Source of the DNA: Acidisphaera sp. S103
GTDB taxonomy: Bacteria > Pseudomonadota > Alphaproteobacteria > Acetobacterales > Acetobacteraceae
Length of the DNA: 64,000 bases
Direction of reading: 5' to 3'
NCBI RefSeq assembly: GCF_009765975.1
Contig: NZ_LMUJ01000042.1
Location: forward strand, 152,268-216,267
The stretch's first letter is position 1, and each line of letters starts with the position of its first letter. The notes under the pieces are model-generated. The model made no database searches. It was not told the origin of the DNA and saw only the letters and a program-made list of their open reading frames with translations. A program made the position numbers and the translations under genes. Below, one piece after another: positions 36,796 to 45,773 of this stretch.

Positions 36796-38676
36796 CTACT
36801 TCGCCGCCAGACCGTCGCTGACGCGCTGGTCACCGAACGCCCCCGACTGGCGCCGCCACAAGCGGGCATAGACCCCGTCCCGCCGCAACAGTTCGGCGTG
36901 AGAGCCGGATTCGACGATGCGCCCTTCGTCCAGCACGATCAGCCGGTCCATCCGCGCGATGGTGGACAGCCGGTGGGCGATGGCGATCACCGTACGCCCC
37001 TCCATCAGCCCGTCCAACTGTTCCTGGATCGCCGCCTCGACCTCCGAATCCAGCGCCGACGTCGCCTCGTCCAACACCAGGATCGGCGCGTCCTTCAGGA
37101 TCACACGCGCCAGGGCCACGCGCTGGCGCTGCCCGCCCGACAGCTTCACCCCGCGCTCCCCCACATGCGCGTCGTAGCCGGTCCGGCCATGCCAGTCCTC
37201 CAGCCCCAGGATGAAGTCGTGCGCCTGCGCCTGTTTCGCCGCCGCGACGATCTGCGCCTCGGAGGCCTGCGGCTGGCCATAGCCGATATTCTCCCGAATC
37301 GAGCGGTGCAGCAGCGACGTATCCTGCGTCACCATCGCGATATGCCGGCGCAAACTCTCCTGAGTCACGCCTGCGATATCCTGCCCGTCGATCAGGATGC
37401 GCCCGGATTCCGGATCGAAGAAGTGCAGCAGCAAGTTGACCAACGTCGATTTGCCGGCGCCGGACGGCCCGATCAGCCCCACCCGCTCCCCCGGCGCGAT
37501 CGTCAGGTCGATCCCATGCAGCACCGCCGGATACCGCCCGCCCGCATCCGCCCCGCGCACCCGCCCATAATCGAAATGCAGGTTCTCGATCCGGATCCCA
37601 CCGCCGGTCACCACCAGTTCGGCCGCATCCGGCGAATCCGGCATCTGCCGCGGCACATCGATCGAGCGCATCCCATCCTGCACCGTGCCGATATTCTCGA
37701 AGATCGAGGTAATACTGCGTGCCACCCACCCTGCGATGTTGTTCAACTGCCAGGCCAGCGGGATGGCGGTCGCCACCGCACCGATCGAGATATGCCCAAC
37801 CGACCACTGCCACAGCGCCACGCTCGCCATCGACACCACCAGGCAGGCATTCATGCTCACTAGGGTCGAGGTATACGCCGTCGTCATCCGTGTCTGGTCG
37901 CGGAACGCCTCGGTATGCTCATCGATCGCATCCCGCACGAACGCATCCTCATCGGCGGCGCGTGCGAACAGCTTGACGGTCAGGATGTTGGTGTAGCTGT
38001 CGACGATCCGCCCGGTCAGCATCGACCGCATCTCCGACATCCGCCGCGACCGGTCGCGCAGCCGAGGCACGAAGAAGCGCAGCATGACGGCATAGAACGC
38101 GAACCACAGCAACATCGGCAAGGTCAGCCGCCAGTCCAGGCGCGCCAGCAGCAGCACCGCGCTGCTGCCGTAGACCAGGATGTACCACGCCGCGTCAAAC
38201 GCCATCACCAGGCTTTCCCGCAGCGCCGGCCCGGTCTGCTGCACCCGGTTGGCGATGCGCCCGGCGAAATCGTTCTGGAAGAACGTCCAGCTCTGCCGCA
38301 CCACATGCCAATGGTTCTGCCACCGGATCATGTTGGAGAACCCGGGATTGACGATCTGGTTCACCAGCACGTTGTGCGCGATGAAACTTGCCGGCCGCAC
38401 GAACAGCAGCACACCCGCCATGCCCAGCAGCACCGCACCGTGGTCGCGAAACAGCGTCTCCGGAGTCTGGGAGGATACCAAACTGACGACTCGGCCGATG
38501 AACACCGGGATCAGCGTATCGAGGATCGCGATCAGCCCGCCGCAGACGAACAGCGCGACCGTCAGCGCGCGCACCTGCCCGATATAAAACCAGTAGAACC
38601 GCGGCAACCCGGCGTTCGGCGGCGCGGCTGGCGTACCGGCGGTAGGATCGAGCAGGGCTTCGAAGCGGCGCAACAT
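36796..38676 (-). CDS. ABC exporter, fused membrane and ATPase domains (MsbA-like)
   Basis: 626 residues. The N-terminal transmembrane domain (about 30-330) has six helices; the C-terminal ATPase has Walker A GPSGAGKST, the Q-loop VTQDTSL, signature LSGGQRQR, Walker B ILVLDEATSALD and switch IAHRLSTI. Such half-exporters work as dimers on lipids, peptides or drugs. It is monocistronic; the substrate is not shown by context. Confidence 0.92.
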   Translation of the reverse strand: MLRRFEALLDPTAGTPAAPPNAGLPRFYWFYIGQVRALTVALFVCGGLIAILDTLIPVFIGRVVSLVSSQTPETLFRDHGAVLLGMAGVLLFVRPASFIAHNVLVNQIVNPGFSNMIRWQNHWHVVRQSWTFFQNDFAGRIANRVQQTGPALRESLVMAFDAAWYILVYGSSAVLLLARLDWRLTLPMLLWFAFYAVMLRFFVPRLRDRSRRMSEMRSMLTGRIVDSYTNILTVKLFARAADEDAFVRDAIDEHTEAFRDQTRMTTAYTSTLVSMNACLVVSMASVALWQWSVGHISIGAVATAIPLAWQLNNIAGWVARSITSIFENIGTVQDGMRSIDVPRQMPDSPDAAELVVTGGGIRIENLHFDYGRVRGADAGGRYPAVLHGIDLTIAPGERVGLIGPSGAGKSTLVNLLLHFFDPESGRILIDGQDIAGVTQESLRRHIAMVTQDTSLLHRSIRENIGYGQPQASEAQIVAAAKQAQAHDFILGLEDWHGRTGYDAHVGERGVKLSGGQRQRVALARVILKDAPILVLDEATSALDSEVEAAIQEQLDGLMEGRTVIAIAHRLSTIARMDRLIVLDEGRIVESGSHAELLRRDGVYARLWRRQSGAFGDQRVSDGLAAK

Positions 38677-38749
38677 GGGATCAGCGGTGGACCCAGTTGG
38701 CCGCTACGTCAATCGTGGGCGCCGTTGCCGCGGCGCACCATCGAACCCC

Positions 38750-39034
38750 TCAGCGGCGCCAATAGCCGCGGTGCCAGCCGCCGCCATACCAACCCGGCCG
38801 GATCCACACCCTCGGCCCATAGTAGCCGACCACTGGCGGAGCATAAACCACCGGCGGCGCATAAACGACCGGCGGCGCGTAATACACCGGCGGAGGCGCC
38901 ACCACGACGGCGGGGCCGGGGATCCACACGCCACCGCGCCACCAGGCGTTCGCATTGTGCGGCATCGCCATGACGCCGACCGTCGCGAGCCCAAGCACCG
39001 CGGCCACCGAAGCCACCCGTTTCATTCCAAGCAT
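38750..39034 (-). CDS. Small secreted Pro/Val/Tyr repeat protein
   Basis: 94 residues. A signal peptide (KRVASVAAVLGLATVGVMA, cleavage near HNANA) is followed by APPPVYYAPPVV and two more YAPPVV units, then a Trp/Gly/Arg-rich tail (GWYGGGWHRGYWRR). AGGAGG sits 5 bases from the ATG at 39034, which is preferred to the longer frame. Similar short proteins are common in Rhodospirillales and probably associate with the envelope. Function is unknown. Confidence 0.75.
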   Translation of the reverse strand: MLGMKRVASVAAVLGLATVGVMAMPHNANAWWRGGVWIPGPAVVVAPPPVYYAPPVVYAPPVVYAPPVVGYYGPRVWIRPGWYGGGWHRGYWRR

Positions 39035-39108
39035 CGCAACCTCCTGTCGTCCGGATGACTGTAGATATAACATCTCTTTGTTACAATGGTATGTCTTGTT
39101 GTATCACC

Positions 39109-40302
39109 TTATTCGGCGGCTTCGGCCTGTTCGGGGGCGCCAAGCTCCAGCAGGCGCGGCGCGACTTCCTTGCCGAACAGCGCGATATTCGCCTTCGCAT
39201 CCTGGTGGTTCAGTTGGCCGCCCTGCCCGAAGAACAGCAGATGGCCGACGCCGCCCATACGCTGGTTGAACGCTTTCAACTGGTTGAACACGTCGTCCGG
39301 CGTGCCGGCGAACACGGTTTCAGTGTCCATGAACTGTTCGACTGTCGCCGTCCGATGGTCGATCGGCACGCCGTTGCGGTCCGTCACCATCCGGTGCGCA
39401 CGCGGCCCGGCCTTCAACATCGCGATGTTGGCGCCGACGGAATTGTAACCTGGCGGATTCGTGAAGGGCTCGAACACCACCGGCGCCGTACGCACGTAAT
39501 CGGCGATGATATTCGCCCGCCGCAGCCCTTCCGCCCGCGTATCCCCGACACCGATGATCGCCGCATAGGCCATGCGGTCCGGCCCGGCCTGCCACCCCAG
39601 TTCGCGGGCGCGCTTGCGGTACGCCTCATACATCGGCTTGGCCAACCCGCCCGACAGCAGCGTGCCCACCACATGGCCGCGTTCGGCCGCCGCGATGCCG
39701 GTGTCGACACTCATCCCGGTCATCCAGATCGGCGGCGTCGGCTGCTGGATCGGCCGCGGCCAGATATTCACCGCGCGATACTGGTAGAACTCGCCTTCCC
39801 AGGAGAACGGGCCGGTCGTGGTCGACAGCGCCTTGATAATCAGGTCGTGCGCTTCCCAGTAGCGCCGCATCAGCCGCCCCGGATTGCTGTTCGCCGGCGC
39901 GATCTCATACGGCGCCCCCTTCACCAGCCCCATCTCGATCCGCCCGCCCGACAGGCAGTCGAGCCACGCCATCTCCTCCGCCACCCGCACCGGATCGGGC
40001 CGGTTGGCGATCGGGTTGCCGAGACTCAGCAGACGCGCCTTCTTGGTTTCACGCGCAATCACCGACAGCGCCATCGGCACCGAAATGGTCATGCACGTCG
40101 CCGTGCTGTGATGCTCGTTCACCATGATGTCGAGCCCGACCTCATCGCACAGCGCGAATTCGTCCAGATAACGGTTCAGCAACGTGCCCGCTTCCACCGG
40201 ATCGAGGTTTTCACTGGGAAAATTGACCCGCAACGACCCGCGGGCAAGGCCCTTGTCCCAGGCCGGGTGATAAGCCATTTCGGAGAAATACCAGGTGCGC
40301 AT
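39109..40302 (-). CDS. Luciferase-like (LLM) flavin monooxygenase
   Basis: A 397-residue bacterial-luciferase-fold flavoprotein. VNEHHSTATCMTISVPMALSVIA, the GNPIANRPDPVRVAEEMAWLDCLSGGRIEMGLVKG segment and PPIWMTGMS are the family landmarks. The ATG at 40302 is 11 bp after the stop of the alpha/beta hydrolase, so the two form an operon. It would use reduced FMN or F420 to oxygenate or cleave an unknown substrate. The open frame reaching further back overlaps the hydrolase and is not used. Confidence 0.87.
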   Translation of the reverse strand: MRTWYFSEMAYHPAWDKGLARGSLRVNFPSENLDPVEAGTLLNRYLDEFALCDEVGLDIMVNEHHSTATCMTISVPMALSVIARETKKARLLSLGNPIANRPDPVRVAEEMAWLDCLSGGRIEMGLVKGAPYEIAPANSNPGRLMRRYWEAHDLIIKALSTTTGPFSWEGEFYQYRAVNIWPRPIQQPTPPIWMTGMSVDTGIAAAERGHVVGTLLSGGLAKPMYEAYRKRARELGWQAGPDRMAYAAIIGVGDTRAEGLRRANIIADYVRTAPVVFEPFTNPPGYNSVGANIAMLKAGPRAHRMVTDRNGVPIDHRTATVEQFMDTETVFAGTPDDVFNQLKAFNQRMGGVGHLLFFGQGGQLNHQDAKANIALFGKEVAPRLLELGAPEQAEAAE

Positions 40303-40313
40303 GGCGGTTTTTC

Positions 40314-41087
40314 CTACAGGCGATTGGTGAAGGTTTTTACGCGTGCCGCGAAGCTGTTGGGGTGTTCCCAGTGCGGGTAGTGGCCGGTGGCCGGCATCGT
40401 TTCGATCGTGGCGCCTCGGATTTCGGCTTTCCATGCCTCGCCATAAGCAATCGAAACGATACCATCCTCTTCTCCCCAGACCAGGTGCGTCGGAATGTCG
40501 ATACGATGCAGCCAGCGTTTCAGCCGAGGATTGTGCATGTACGGCTTCCAGCCGAACACCGCCAGCGTTTCCCGCCCGCGCGCGATACCCGCCAGTTCCG
40601 CATCCGCCAGCTTGGTATAATCGATCGCCCCCTTCTCCGGATCCGCCCACGCTCGGCGCATGAACTCGGTTCGGGAAATGGCGTGCATGTCGGTGATGTC
40701 GCGATCCAGCACCCCGCCGACCTTGATCCCCAGCGGCGCTGCCAGCAGCAAGCCGGCAAAGCGGGCGGTGTTGCGCACCGCCATCTCCGCCGCCACCCAG
40801 CCGCCAAAGCAATTGCCCACCAGCACGGCGTTTTCCAGCTTCAGCGCCGCCGCCAGATCAAGATACAAATAGGCCAGGTCATCCACCGAACCCACCCAGT
40901 CCGGCAGCACCGACCCGCCAAACCCGGGATGATGCGGCGCGATCACGCGATGGTTTTCCGCCAGCCTGTCCAGCCATGGCCGGTTGGGCTGCAAGCCCTC
41001 GCCCGGGTGCAGGAACAGGATCGGACGCCCCTGCCCTTTCTCCTCGATCTCCAGGCTGACGCCGGAGACAGTGACCTGGCGGCTCAT
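40314..41087 (-). CDS. Alpha/beta hydrolase with a Cys in the nucleophile position
   Basis: 257 residues of the alpha/beta hydrolase fold: oxyanion segment FLHPGEG, nucleophile elbow VLVGNCFGGW with Cys93 in place of Ser, acid in VWGEEDG and His in ATGHYPHWEHP. Cys nucleophiles are normal in dienelactone hydrolases but not in this MhpC-like group. AGGGG upstream supports the ATG at 41087. It is the first gene of a leftward operon with the monooxygenase, divergent from a CoA transferase. It may hydrolyse a ring-cleavage or thioester product. Confidence 0.86.
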   Translation of the reverse strand: MSRQVTVSGVSLEIEEKGQGRPILFLHPGEGLQPNRPWLDRLAENHRVIAPHHPGFGGSVLPDWVGSVDDLAYLYLDLAAALKLENAVLVGNCFGGWVAAEMAVRNTARFAGLLLAAPLGIKVGGVLDRDITDMHAISRTEFMRRAWADPEKGAIDYTKLADAELAGIARGRETLAVFGWKPYMHNPRLKRWLHRIDIPTHLVWGEEDGIVSIAYGEAWKAEIRGATIETMPATGHYPHWEHPNSFAARVKTFTNRL

Positions 41088-41202
41088 GCCGTTTCCCCTG
41101 TTCTTTTTCCTGCCAGCGAGTTTACCCATCCGCGACCGGCCGGCAACCTTGCGCCCGCTGCCCCGGCCGTGGTTCCTGTCCCCGGCTGACAAGGACCGCA
41201 CC

Positions 41203-42330
41203 ATGACCAAACCGCTGCAAGGCCTGCTCGTTGTCTCGCTGGAGCAAGCCGTCGCCGCCCCCTACTGCGCCGCCAGGCTCGCCGACGCCGGCGCCCGCGT
41301 GATCAAGATCGAGCGCCCGGAAGGCGATTTCGCCCGCGGCTACGACAGCGCGGTACAGGGCCTGTCCAGCTATTTCGTCTGGCTGAACCGCGGCAAGGAA
41401 AGCCTGGTCGCCGACATCAAGGACCCGGCGGACGCGGCCTTGTTGCACCGCCTGATCGCCAAGGCCGATGTGTTCATCCAGAATCTGGCGCCGGGGGCAG
41501 CGGCCCGTTCCGGGTTCGGATCGAACGACCTGCGCGTCCGCTATCCAAGGTTGATCACCGTCGATATCTCCGGCTATGGCGAAACCGGCGAATACGCCTC
41601 GATGAAGGCCTACGACTTGCTGGTGCAGGCGGAGTCAGGCCTGGCGATGGTCACCGGCCATCCCGCCGGACCGGGCCGCGTCGGCGTGTCGATCGCCGAT
41701 GTCGGCTGCGGGATGAATGCCTATACAGGTGTCCTGGAAGCATTGATCGAGCGCGGCGTGACCGGCTGCGGCAAGGGCCTGAAGGTCAGCCTGTTCGACG
41801 CCGTCGCCGACTGGATGAACGTCCCGCTGCTGTATTTCGAGGGCACCGGAAAGTCGCCCCAGCGCATGGGCCTGGCGCATCCGTCGATCTGTCCCTACGG
41901 CGCGTTCGCCACCAAAGATGGCGCACTGGTGCTGATCTCGATCCAGAACGAACGCGAATGGGCCATGTTCTGTGCAAAATTCCTGGATGCGCCGGACCTG
42001 CCCCGACAACCCGGTTTCGAGACCAACACGATCCGGGTCGCCAACCGAACCATGGTGGACGAACGCGTCGGCCAGATGTTCGCCACGCTGACACGGGACC
42101 AGGCGGCGGTGAAACTGCGAGCGTCCAACACCGCCTATGGGTTCGTCAACGATCTCGCGGCCCTGAGCCACCACCCCGCCCTGCGGCGCACGCAAGTGGA
42201 ACTGCCCAGCGGCGGGGTTGCCAAGATCGTCGCCCCAGCCGTCATCCGCGTCGGTGAGACCTTAGATCTAGGCTCCGTCCCGTCGGTCGGCCAAAACAGC
42301 GCCGCGATCCGCGCGGAATTCACAGGATAA
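41203..42330 (+). CDS. CaiB/BaiF family (class III) CoA transferase
   Basis: 375 residues. The N-terminal part has LVVSLEQAVAAPYCAARLADAGARVIKIE; the catalytic Asp is D138 in MKAYDLLVQAESG; the C-terminal part has AHPSICPYGAF. The family moves CoA between carboxylic acids by a ping-pong mechanism. The ATG at 41203 follows AAGGA. It is divergent from the hydrolase/monooxygenase pair, so the three may work on one carboxylic acid substrate. Confidence 0.88.
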   Translation: MTKPLQGLLVVSLEQAVAAPYCAARLADAGARVIKIERPEGDFARGYDSAVQGLSSYFVWLNRGKESLVADIKDPADAALLHRLIAKADVFIQNLAPGAAARSGFGSNDLRVRYPRLITVDISGYGETGEYASMKAYDLLVQAESGLAMVTGHPAGPGRVGVSIADVGCGMNAYTGVLEALIERGVTGCGKGLKVSLFDAVADWMNVPLLYFEGTGKSPQRMGLAHPSICPYGAFATKDGALVLISIQNEREWAMFCAKFLDAPDLPRQPGFETNTIRVANRTMVDERVGQMFATLTRDQAAVKLRASNTAYGFVNDLAALSHHPALRRTQVELPSGGVAKIVAPAVIRVGETLDLGSVPSVGQNSAAIRAEFTG

Positions 42331-42444
42331 TCGCATTGCCGCGAATTCTCCACACAACCTCCGCCGTGGGGTTGGAGGGGCTCATGGCCATTCCGGTTCG
42401 ATTGATGACGTGCCAGCCGGGCACTGCCGGTGCGGTTGCCAATA

Positions 42445-42496
42445 CCGCATTTAACACAGAGGTCACGAAGAACACCGAGGCCGCAGAGAAGAATTT
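42445..42496 (+). repeat. Dispersed repeat (CACAGAG-rich), left copy
   Basis: Begins CCGCATTTAACACAGAGGTC and ends GCAGAGAAGAATTTT. A diverged copy in opposite orientation is at 43470-43522. Together they flank about 1 kb that holds the GxxExxY pseudogene. Confidence 0.7.
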
Positions 42497-42558
42497 TTGG
42501 GCCTTCGGCCCAGGTTTCATACCAGCTGCCGTTGAGGCCAACCCTTAATTCGTCATGC

Positions 42559-42621
42559 CCAGCGGCGTCCGGGGCATCCGCCCCAGTAAGGTGCTGGATC
42601 GGATGCCCCGGACGCTGCTGG
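42559..42621. repeat. Long inverted repeat, 22-base arms
   Basis: The left arm 42559-42580 starts CCAGCGGCGTCC and pairs with 42600-42621 in 21 of 22 positions across a 19-base loop. CGTCATG stands just before it, as in the REP-like palindromes elsewhere in the window. It could fold in DNA or RNA. Confidence 0.75.
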
Positions 42622-42790
42622 CCTAAGACGAGCCTGATGTGTCAACATCAACGGTCGCCGGTATGAGTTTCCACTGGCAGCCCGACCCGCCATGAATGAA
42701 ACTCGGCCCGTGGGAGCCACGGTCATGGCTTTTCTTTTTATAAGGCGGATGAAGCGGGATAAGAAGAGATGAAGGAGATTGGTTCCGCAA

Positions 42791-43200
42791 TCAGGCTTGG
42801 GCGGTGATGCGGCGGATTTCGACTTTGCGTTGGCCGACGTTAATCAGTAGCCACAGGGGCTTGCCGGTTGCCCGCAAGTAATTTCGGCATTGCGGGACAT
42901 GCACGCCGCTTAGCCCGCCGACCACTTTGAGTTCGACGATGACCTAATCCTCGACAAGCAGGTCGGCTGCATATTCACCAACAATCACGTCGTCGCAAAA
43001 GACCACCATTCCCCGCTGCTGCACGACGCTGAGTCTGGACTTTCGCATCTCATGCGCAAGGGCATTCTCGTAGACTCAACGAACCCATGACCGAGCGGAT
43101 CGGCAACCCGAAAAGCACACCCAACGATCCGTTCGGTGACCGGCCCCCAAAACCGCAAATCTCCTTCATCCATCTGCATCCCGCTAATCCGCCTTAACAA
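42791..43200 (-). pseudogene. GxxExxY family protein, frameshifted with an in-frame stop
   Basis: Read leftward, the start gives ISGMQMDEGD and ...FRVADPLGHGFVES. One base is then lost, and the next frame gives YENALAHEMRKSRLSVVQQRG, completing the G-x-x-E-x-x-Y landmark across the break. It goes on as EYAADLLVED, a TAG, then VIVELKVVGGL and LLINVGQRKVEIRRI to a stop at 42791. This is the whole GxxExxY protein (PD-D/ExK-like fold) with two disabling changes. An insertion error cannot be excluded without reads. Confidence 0.8.
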
Positions 43201-43355
43201 ACCTGCCTTGGCGTCCGTGCCGAGCCTGAAGGGGGCGCGAAGGTCTTACGCTGCTTGTATTAGCGAACCATAAATCCCTCCGAACGCGGACAGCCCATTA
43301 TTCGTGTCTATTTAGTATCGTTTTGCGTTCGACCGCCCCGCTAACCCCGCGCGCG

Positions 43356-43406
43356 ATACCGACGGCCCTGATTGCCGGAAGAGTCGGCAATCAGGGCCGT
43401 CGGTAT
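43356..43406. repeat. Perfect inverted repeat, 22-base arms, 7-base loop
   Basis: The left arm 43356-43377 (ATACCGACGGCC...) pairs without mismatch with 43385-43406 (...GGCCGTCGGTAT); the loop is GAAGAGT. It is followed by TATTATTT. This would be a very stable RNA hairpin and could be a terminator or part of a small RNA. Confidence 0.82.
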
Positions 43407-43469
43407 TATTTGCTGCTTTTACCCCCTGATACATGCCGGGGTACGCGTTATACGTTTTCCAGTCGTACT

Positions 43470-43522
43470 GAAATTCTTCTCTGCGTCCTCAGTGCTCTCA
43501 GCGACCTCCGTGTTAAATGCGG
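43470..43522 (-). repeat. Dispersed repeat, right copy, inverted
   Basis: The reverse complement begins CCGCATTTAACACGGAGGTC and ends CGCAGAGAAGAATTT, matching the copy at 42445-42496 with several mismatches in the middle. Confidence 0.7.
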
Positions 43523-43690
43523 AATAAGCACCCACACCGGCGCGCGCCAGCACAACGTACACGAAATCCCCTGTCGACGCCCACACGAAACCGAATCAAC
43601 CCGGAAATCTCGCCCCAACCGGAACAACGCAATCGGGACGACGCGAAACCACCCGACCCGCATCATGCATCCGCTTCGACTTCACCTCCA

Positions 43691-44794
43691 TCACCAACAC
43701 CCGGACAAAGCCTCCACCACCCGATCCACATCGGCCATTGTGTTATAACCATGGAAACTGAACCGCACCCGTCCCTGCCCGTTCCACGCGTACACGCCAC
43801 ATTCGTGCAACGCATCGACAATCGCCGCCGCCCGCGGTGAGGCGACGCACACGCTGGCCCCATGCCGCGCCGGATCGTTCGGCGTCATGACCGGAACCTG
43901 AGAGGCCGCCAGCGCCTCGATCAACGCCACCGTCAACGTCTGCACATGACGCTGGACATCCCGCATGTCGTACCGTGACAGATACGACAACGCGCTGTTC
44001 AGCACATAGAGCGGGCAGTGCGCCGGATTGCCCCGGGTAAACCGCATCGCATCGGCTTTCAGCGCCGGAATCGTGTCATAACCACGCGACCCCGGGGCAA
44101 ACGAATGCCACCCCGCCGACGCAGGACTCCAATCCGGCTGTCGGACCCGGTTCCAGTACGCCACCGCCACCCCGGTGATACCCAGCATCCATTTGTAGCA
44201 GGCCGAAAAAGCGAAATCGGCAACCGAGGCCTCAATCGGCAAATACCCGGACGCCTGGGTGAAATCGACGATCAGCAGCGCCCCGACCCGATCCGCCAAC
44301 GCCCGCAGCGCCGCCAGGTCCACCCGCTCACCCGTCAGGTAGGAGACATAGCTGGCGGCAATGACCCGCGTGCTGCCATCGACGCAGGATGCCAGGCGAT
44401 CCCGTTCGGTGCCTCGGGCCTGGCGCACCTGAATGACCGGATCGCGGCGCATGACAATGGGGCCGACGACGGACGGGTATTCGTTGGCGTCAATGGCGAT
44501 GGAATCGCCGTCACGCCAGTCGATCGATTCGGCGACAATCGACACCCCCTCGGCGACGTTGCTGACGAACCCAATGTCGCCCTGGTTCACGCCCCACAGC
44601 CGAGCCATGCCGGCGCGCGCGTCCTCGATCTCCCGCTCCTGTTCGGTGCGCCCGGGCAGGCCGCTGCTTTTGTCCGCCAGGTAGCGCAGCACGGCTTCGT
44701 CATGCCTGCGCAGGGCCGCCGTTTCACCCCCGGCGCAGACATGGGCAATGCCGGGGGGCAGGCGGAAATCGGCTGGATCGAAGAGTGAGTTCAT
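43691..44794 (-). CDS. Class V aminotransferase (cysteine-desulfurase-like fold)
   Basis: A 367-residue PLP enzyme. The PLP Lys is K201 in SACYKWMLG, the ring-binding Asp is D177 in IVDFTQASG, and FVSNVAEGVSIVAE lies near the phosphate pocket. The fold group covers cysteine desulfurases, kynureninase and isopenicillin epimerase-like enzymes; the desulfurase active Cys loop is not evident. The start at 44794 (MNSLFDP) fits family length. It is a single gene beside an SDR gene on the same strand. Confidence 0.85.
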   Translation of the reverse strand: MNSLFDPADFRLPPGIAHVCAGGETAALRRHDEAVLRYLADKSSGLPGRTEQEREIEDARAGMARLWGVNQGDIGFVSNVAEGVSIVAESIDWRDGDSIAIDANEYPSVVGPIVMRRDPVIQVRQARGTERDRLASCVDGSTRVIAASYVSYLTGERVDLAALRALADRVGALLIVDFTQASGYLPIEASVADFAFSACYKWMLGITGVAVAYWNRVRQPDWSPASAGWHSFAPGSRGYDTIPALKADAMRFTRGNPAHCPLYVLNSALSYLSRYDMRDVQRHVQTLTVALIEALAASQVPVMTPNDPARHGASVCVASPRAAAIVDALHECGVYAWNGQGRVRFSFHGYNTMADVDRVVEALSGCW

Positions 44795-44908
44795 GGATGC
44801 CCCGCCGGTGACGGCCGCTTCCGCAATAACGCGGTTGCCGGCCGAGGATGCGCAAACTACCGCCAGGTGACCCCATGGCAAGGGTCGCGCCGGCGCCTTC
44901 GCAGGTCC

Positions 44909-45694
44909 TCAATCGTCGGCCGAAACAACCGACCCCGCGGTTGTGCCACCATCGATCACGATCGCCTGGCCAGTGGTGAAACTACCCGCCGCCGATGCCA
45001 GGAACACCGCAGCGCCGGCGATCTCATCCGGCTCGCCGATCCGTTGCAGCGGCGTATCCCGGGTCCGCTTGCGATACAGCACCGGATCTTCCCACAACGC
45101 CCGGGCAAAGTCCGTCCGCACCAAACCCGGCGCAATGGCGTTGGCCCGAATGTTTTTCGGCCCCCACTCCACCGCGATATTCCGCGCCAACTGAATGTCG
45201 GCCGCCTTGGACAGCCCATACGTCCCCAGTTGCGCCGATCCCCGCAGTCCGCCGATCGATGAAATAATGATCACCGCGCCACCCCCACGAGGGACCATGT
45301 GCGGGATCGCCATATTCGCCAGCCACCAGTTGCTGCGGACATTGGTGTTCATCACCCGGTCGAACGCATCGTCGGGCATGCCGGCGGCCGGCCCGAGATA
45401 GGGATTCACCCCGGCATTCTCCACCAGGATGTCGATCCCACCGCAGCGCGCCACGGTCTGGTCCACCAGCGCCTGAAGCTCCTCCTTGCGCCCGACATGG
45501 CACGGAATGACCTCCGCCTTGCCGCCCGCCCCGCGAATGCCCGCGGCCACCTTCTCACACGCGTCCGCCTTGCGGCTGGACACCACCACCGTCGCCCCGT
45601 GCTCCGCCATCCGCGTGGCGATAGCCAAACCGATCCCCTTGGTGGACCCGGTCACGATGGCGACTTTGCCGGTCAGATCGAACAGTGACGACAT
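44909..45694 (-). CDS. Short-chain dehydrogenase/reductase
   Basis: A 261-residue classical SDR. Cofactor loop TGSTKGIG (15-22), NAG in VENAGVN, catalytic Ser145/146, Y159 and K163 (TYGLSKAA), and the C-terminal SFTTGQAIVIDGG. R41 in SSRK suggests NADP preference. It is divergent from the acyl-CoA synthetase at 45774 across 79 bp, so the two may share control. The substrate is unknown. Confidence 0.9.
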   Translation of the reverse strand: MSSLFDLTGKVAIVTGSTKGIGLAIATRMAEHGATVVVSSRKADACEKVAAGIRGAGGKAEVIPCHVGRKEELQALVDQTVARCGGIDILVENAGVNPYLGPAAGMPDDAFDRVMNTNVRSNWWLANMAIPHMVPRGGGAVIIISSIGGLRGSAQLGTYGLSKAADIQLARNIAVEWGPKNIRANAIAPGLVRTDFARALWEDPVLYRKRTRDTPLQRIGEPDEIAGAAVFLASAAGSFTTGQAIVIDGGTTAGSVVSADD

Positions 45695-45773
45695 CCCGTT
45701 TTCCCCCTGCGCTTGCCGGATAGCTACCGGTGAGTATGCTGCCTGTCCAGGGAACGTCAATCAGGCGAGAACA

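Larger units (their letters stand above)
42331..42790. other. Intergenic region with a dispersed repeat and a large hairpin
   Basis: 460 bp with no supported gene. It contains the first copy of an inverted dispersed repeat (42445-42496) and a long hairpin (42559-42621), both listed separately. The rest shows no coding pattern. Confidence 0.6.
43201..43690. other. Intergenic region with a perfect 22-bp hairpin and the right dispersed repeat
   Basis: 490 bp with no supported gene. It holds the perfect inverted repeat at 43356-43406 and the second dispersed-repeat copy at 43470-43522. The remaining sequence is His/Pro/Thr-biased in every frame and does not look coding. Confidence 0.6.

Noticed and set aside
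42775-43210. An intact GxxExxY protein gene
   Set aside because: Both a frameshift and a TAG break the frame, so it is listed as a pseudogene.
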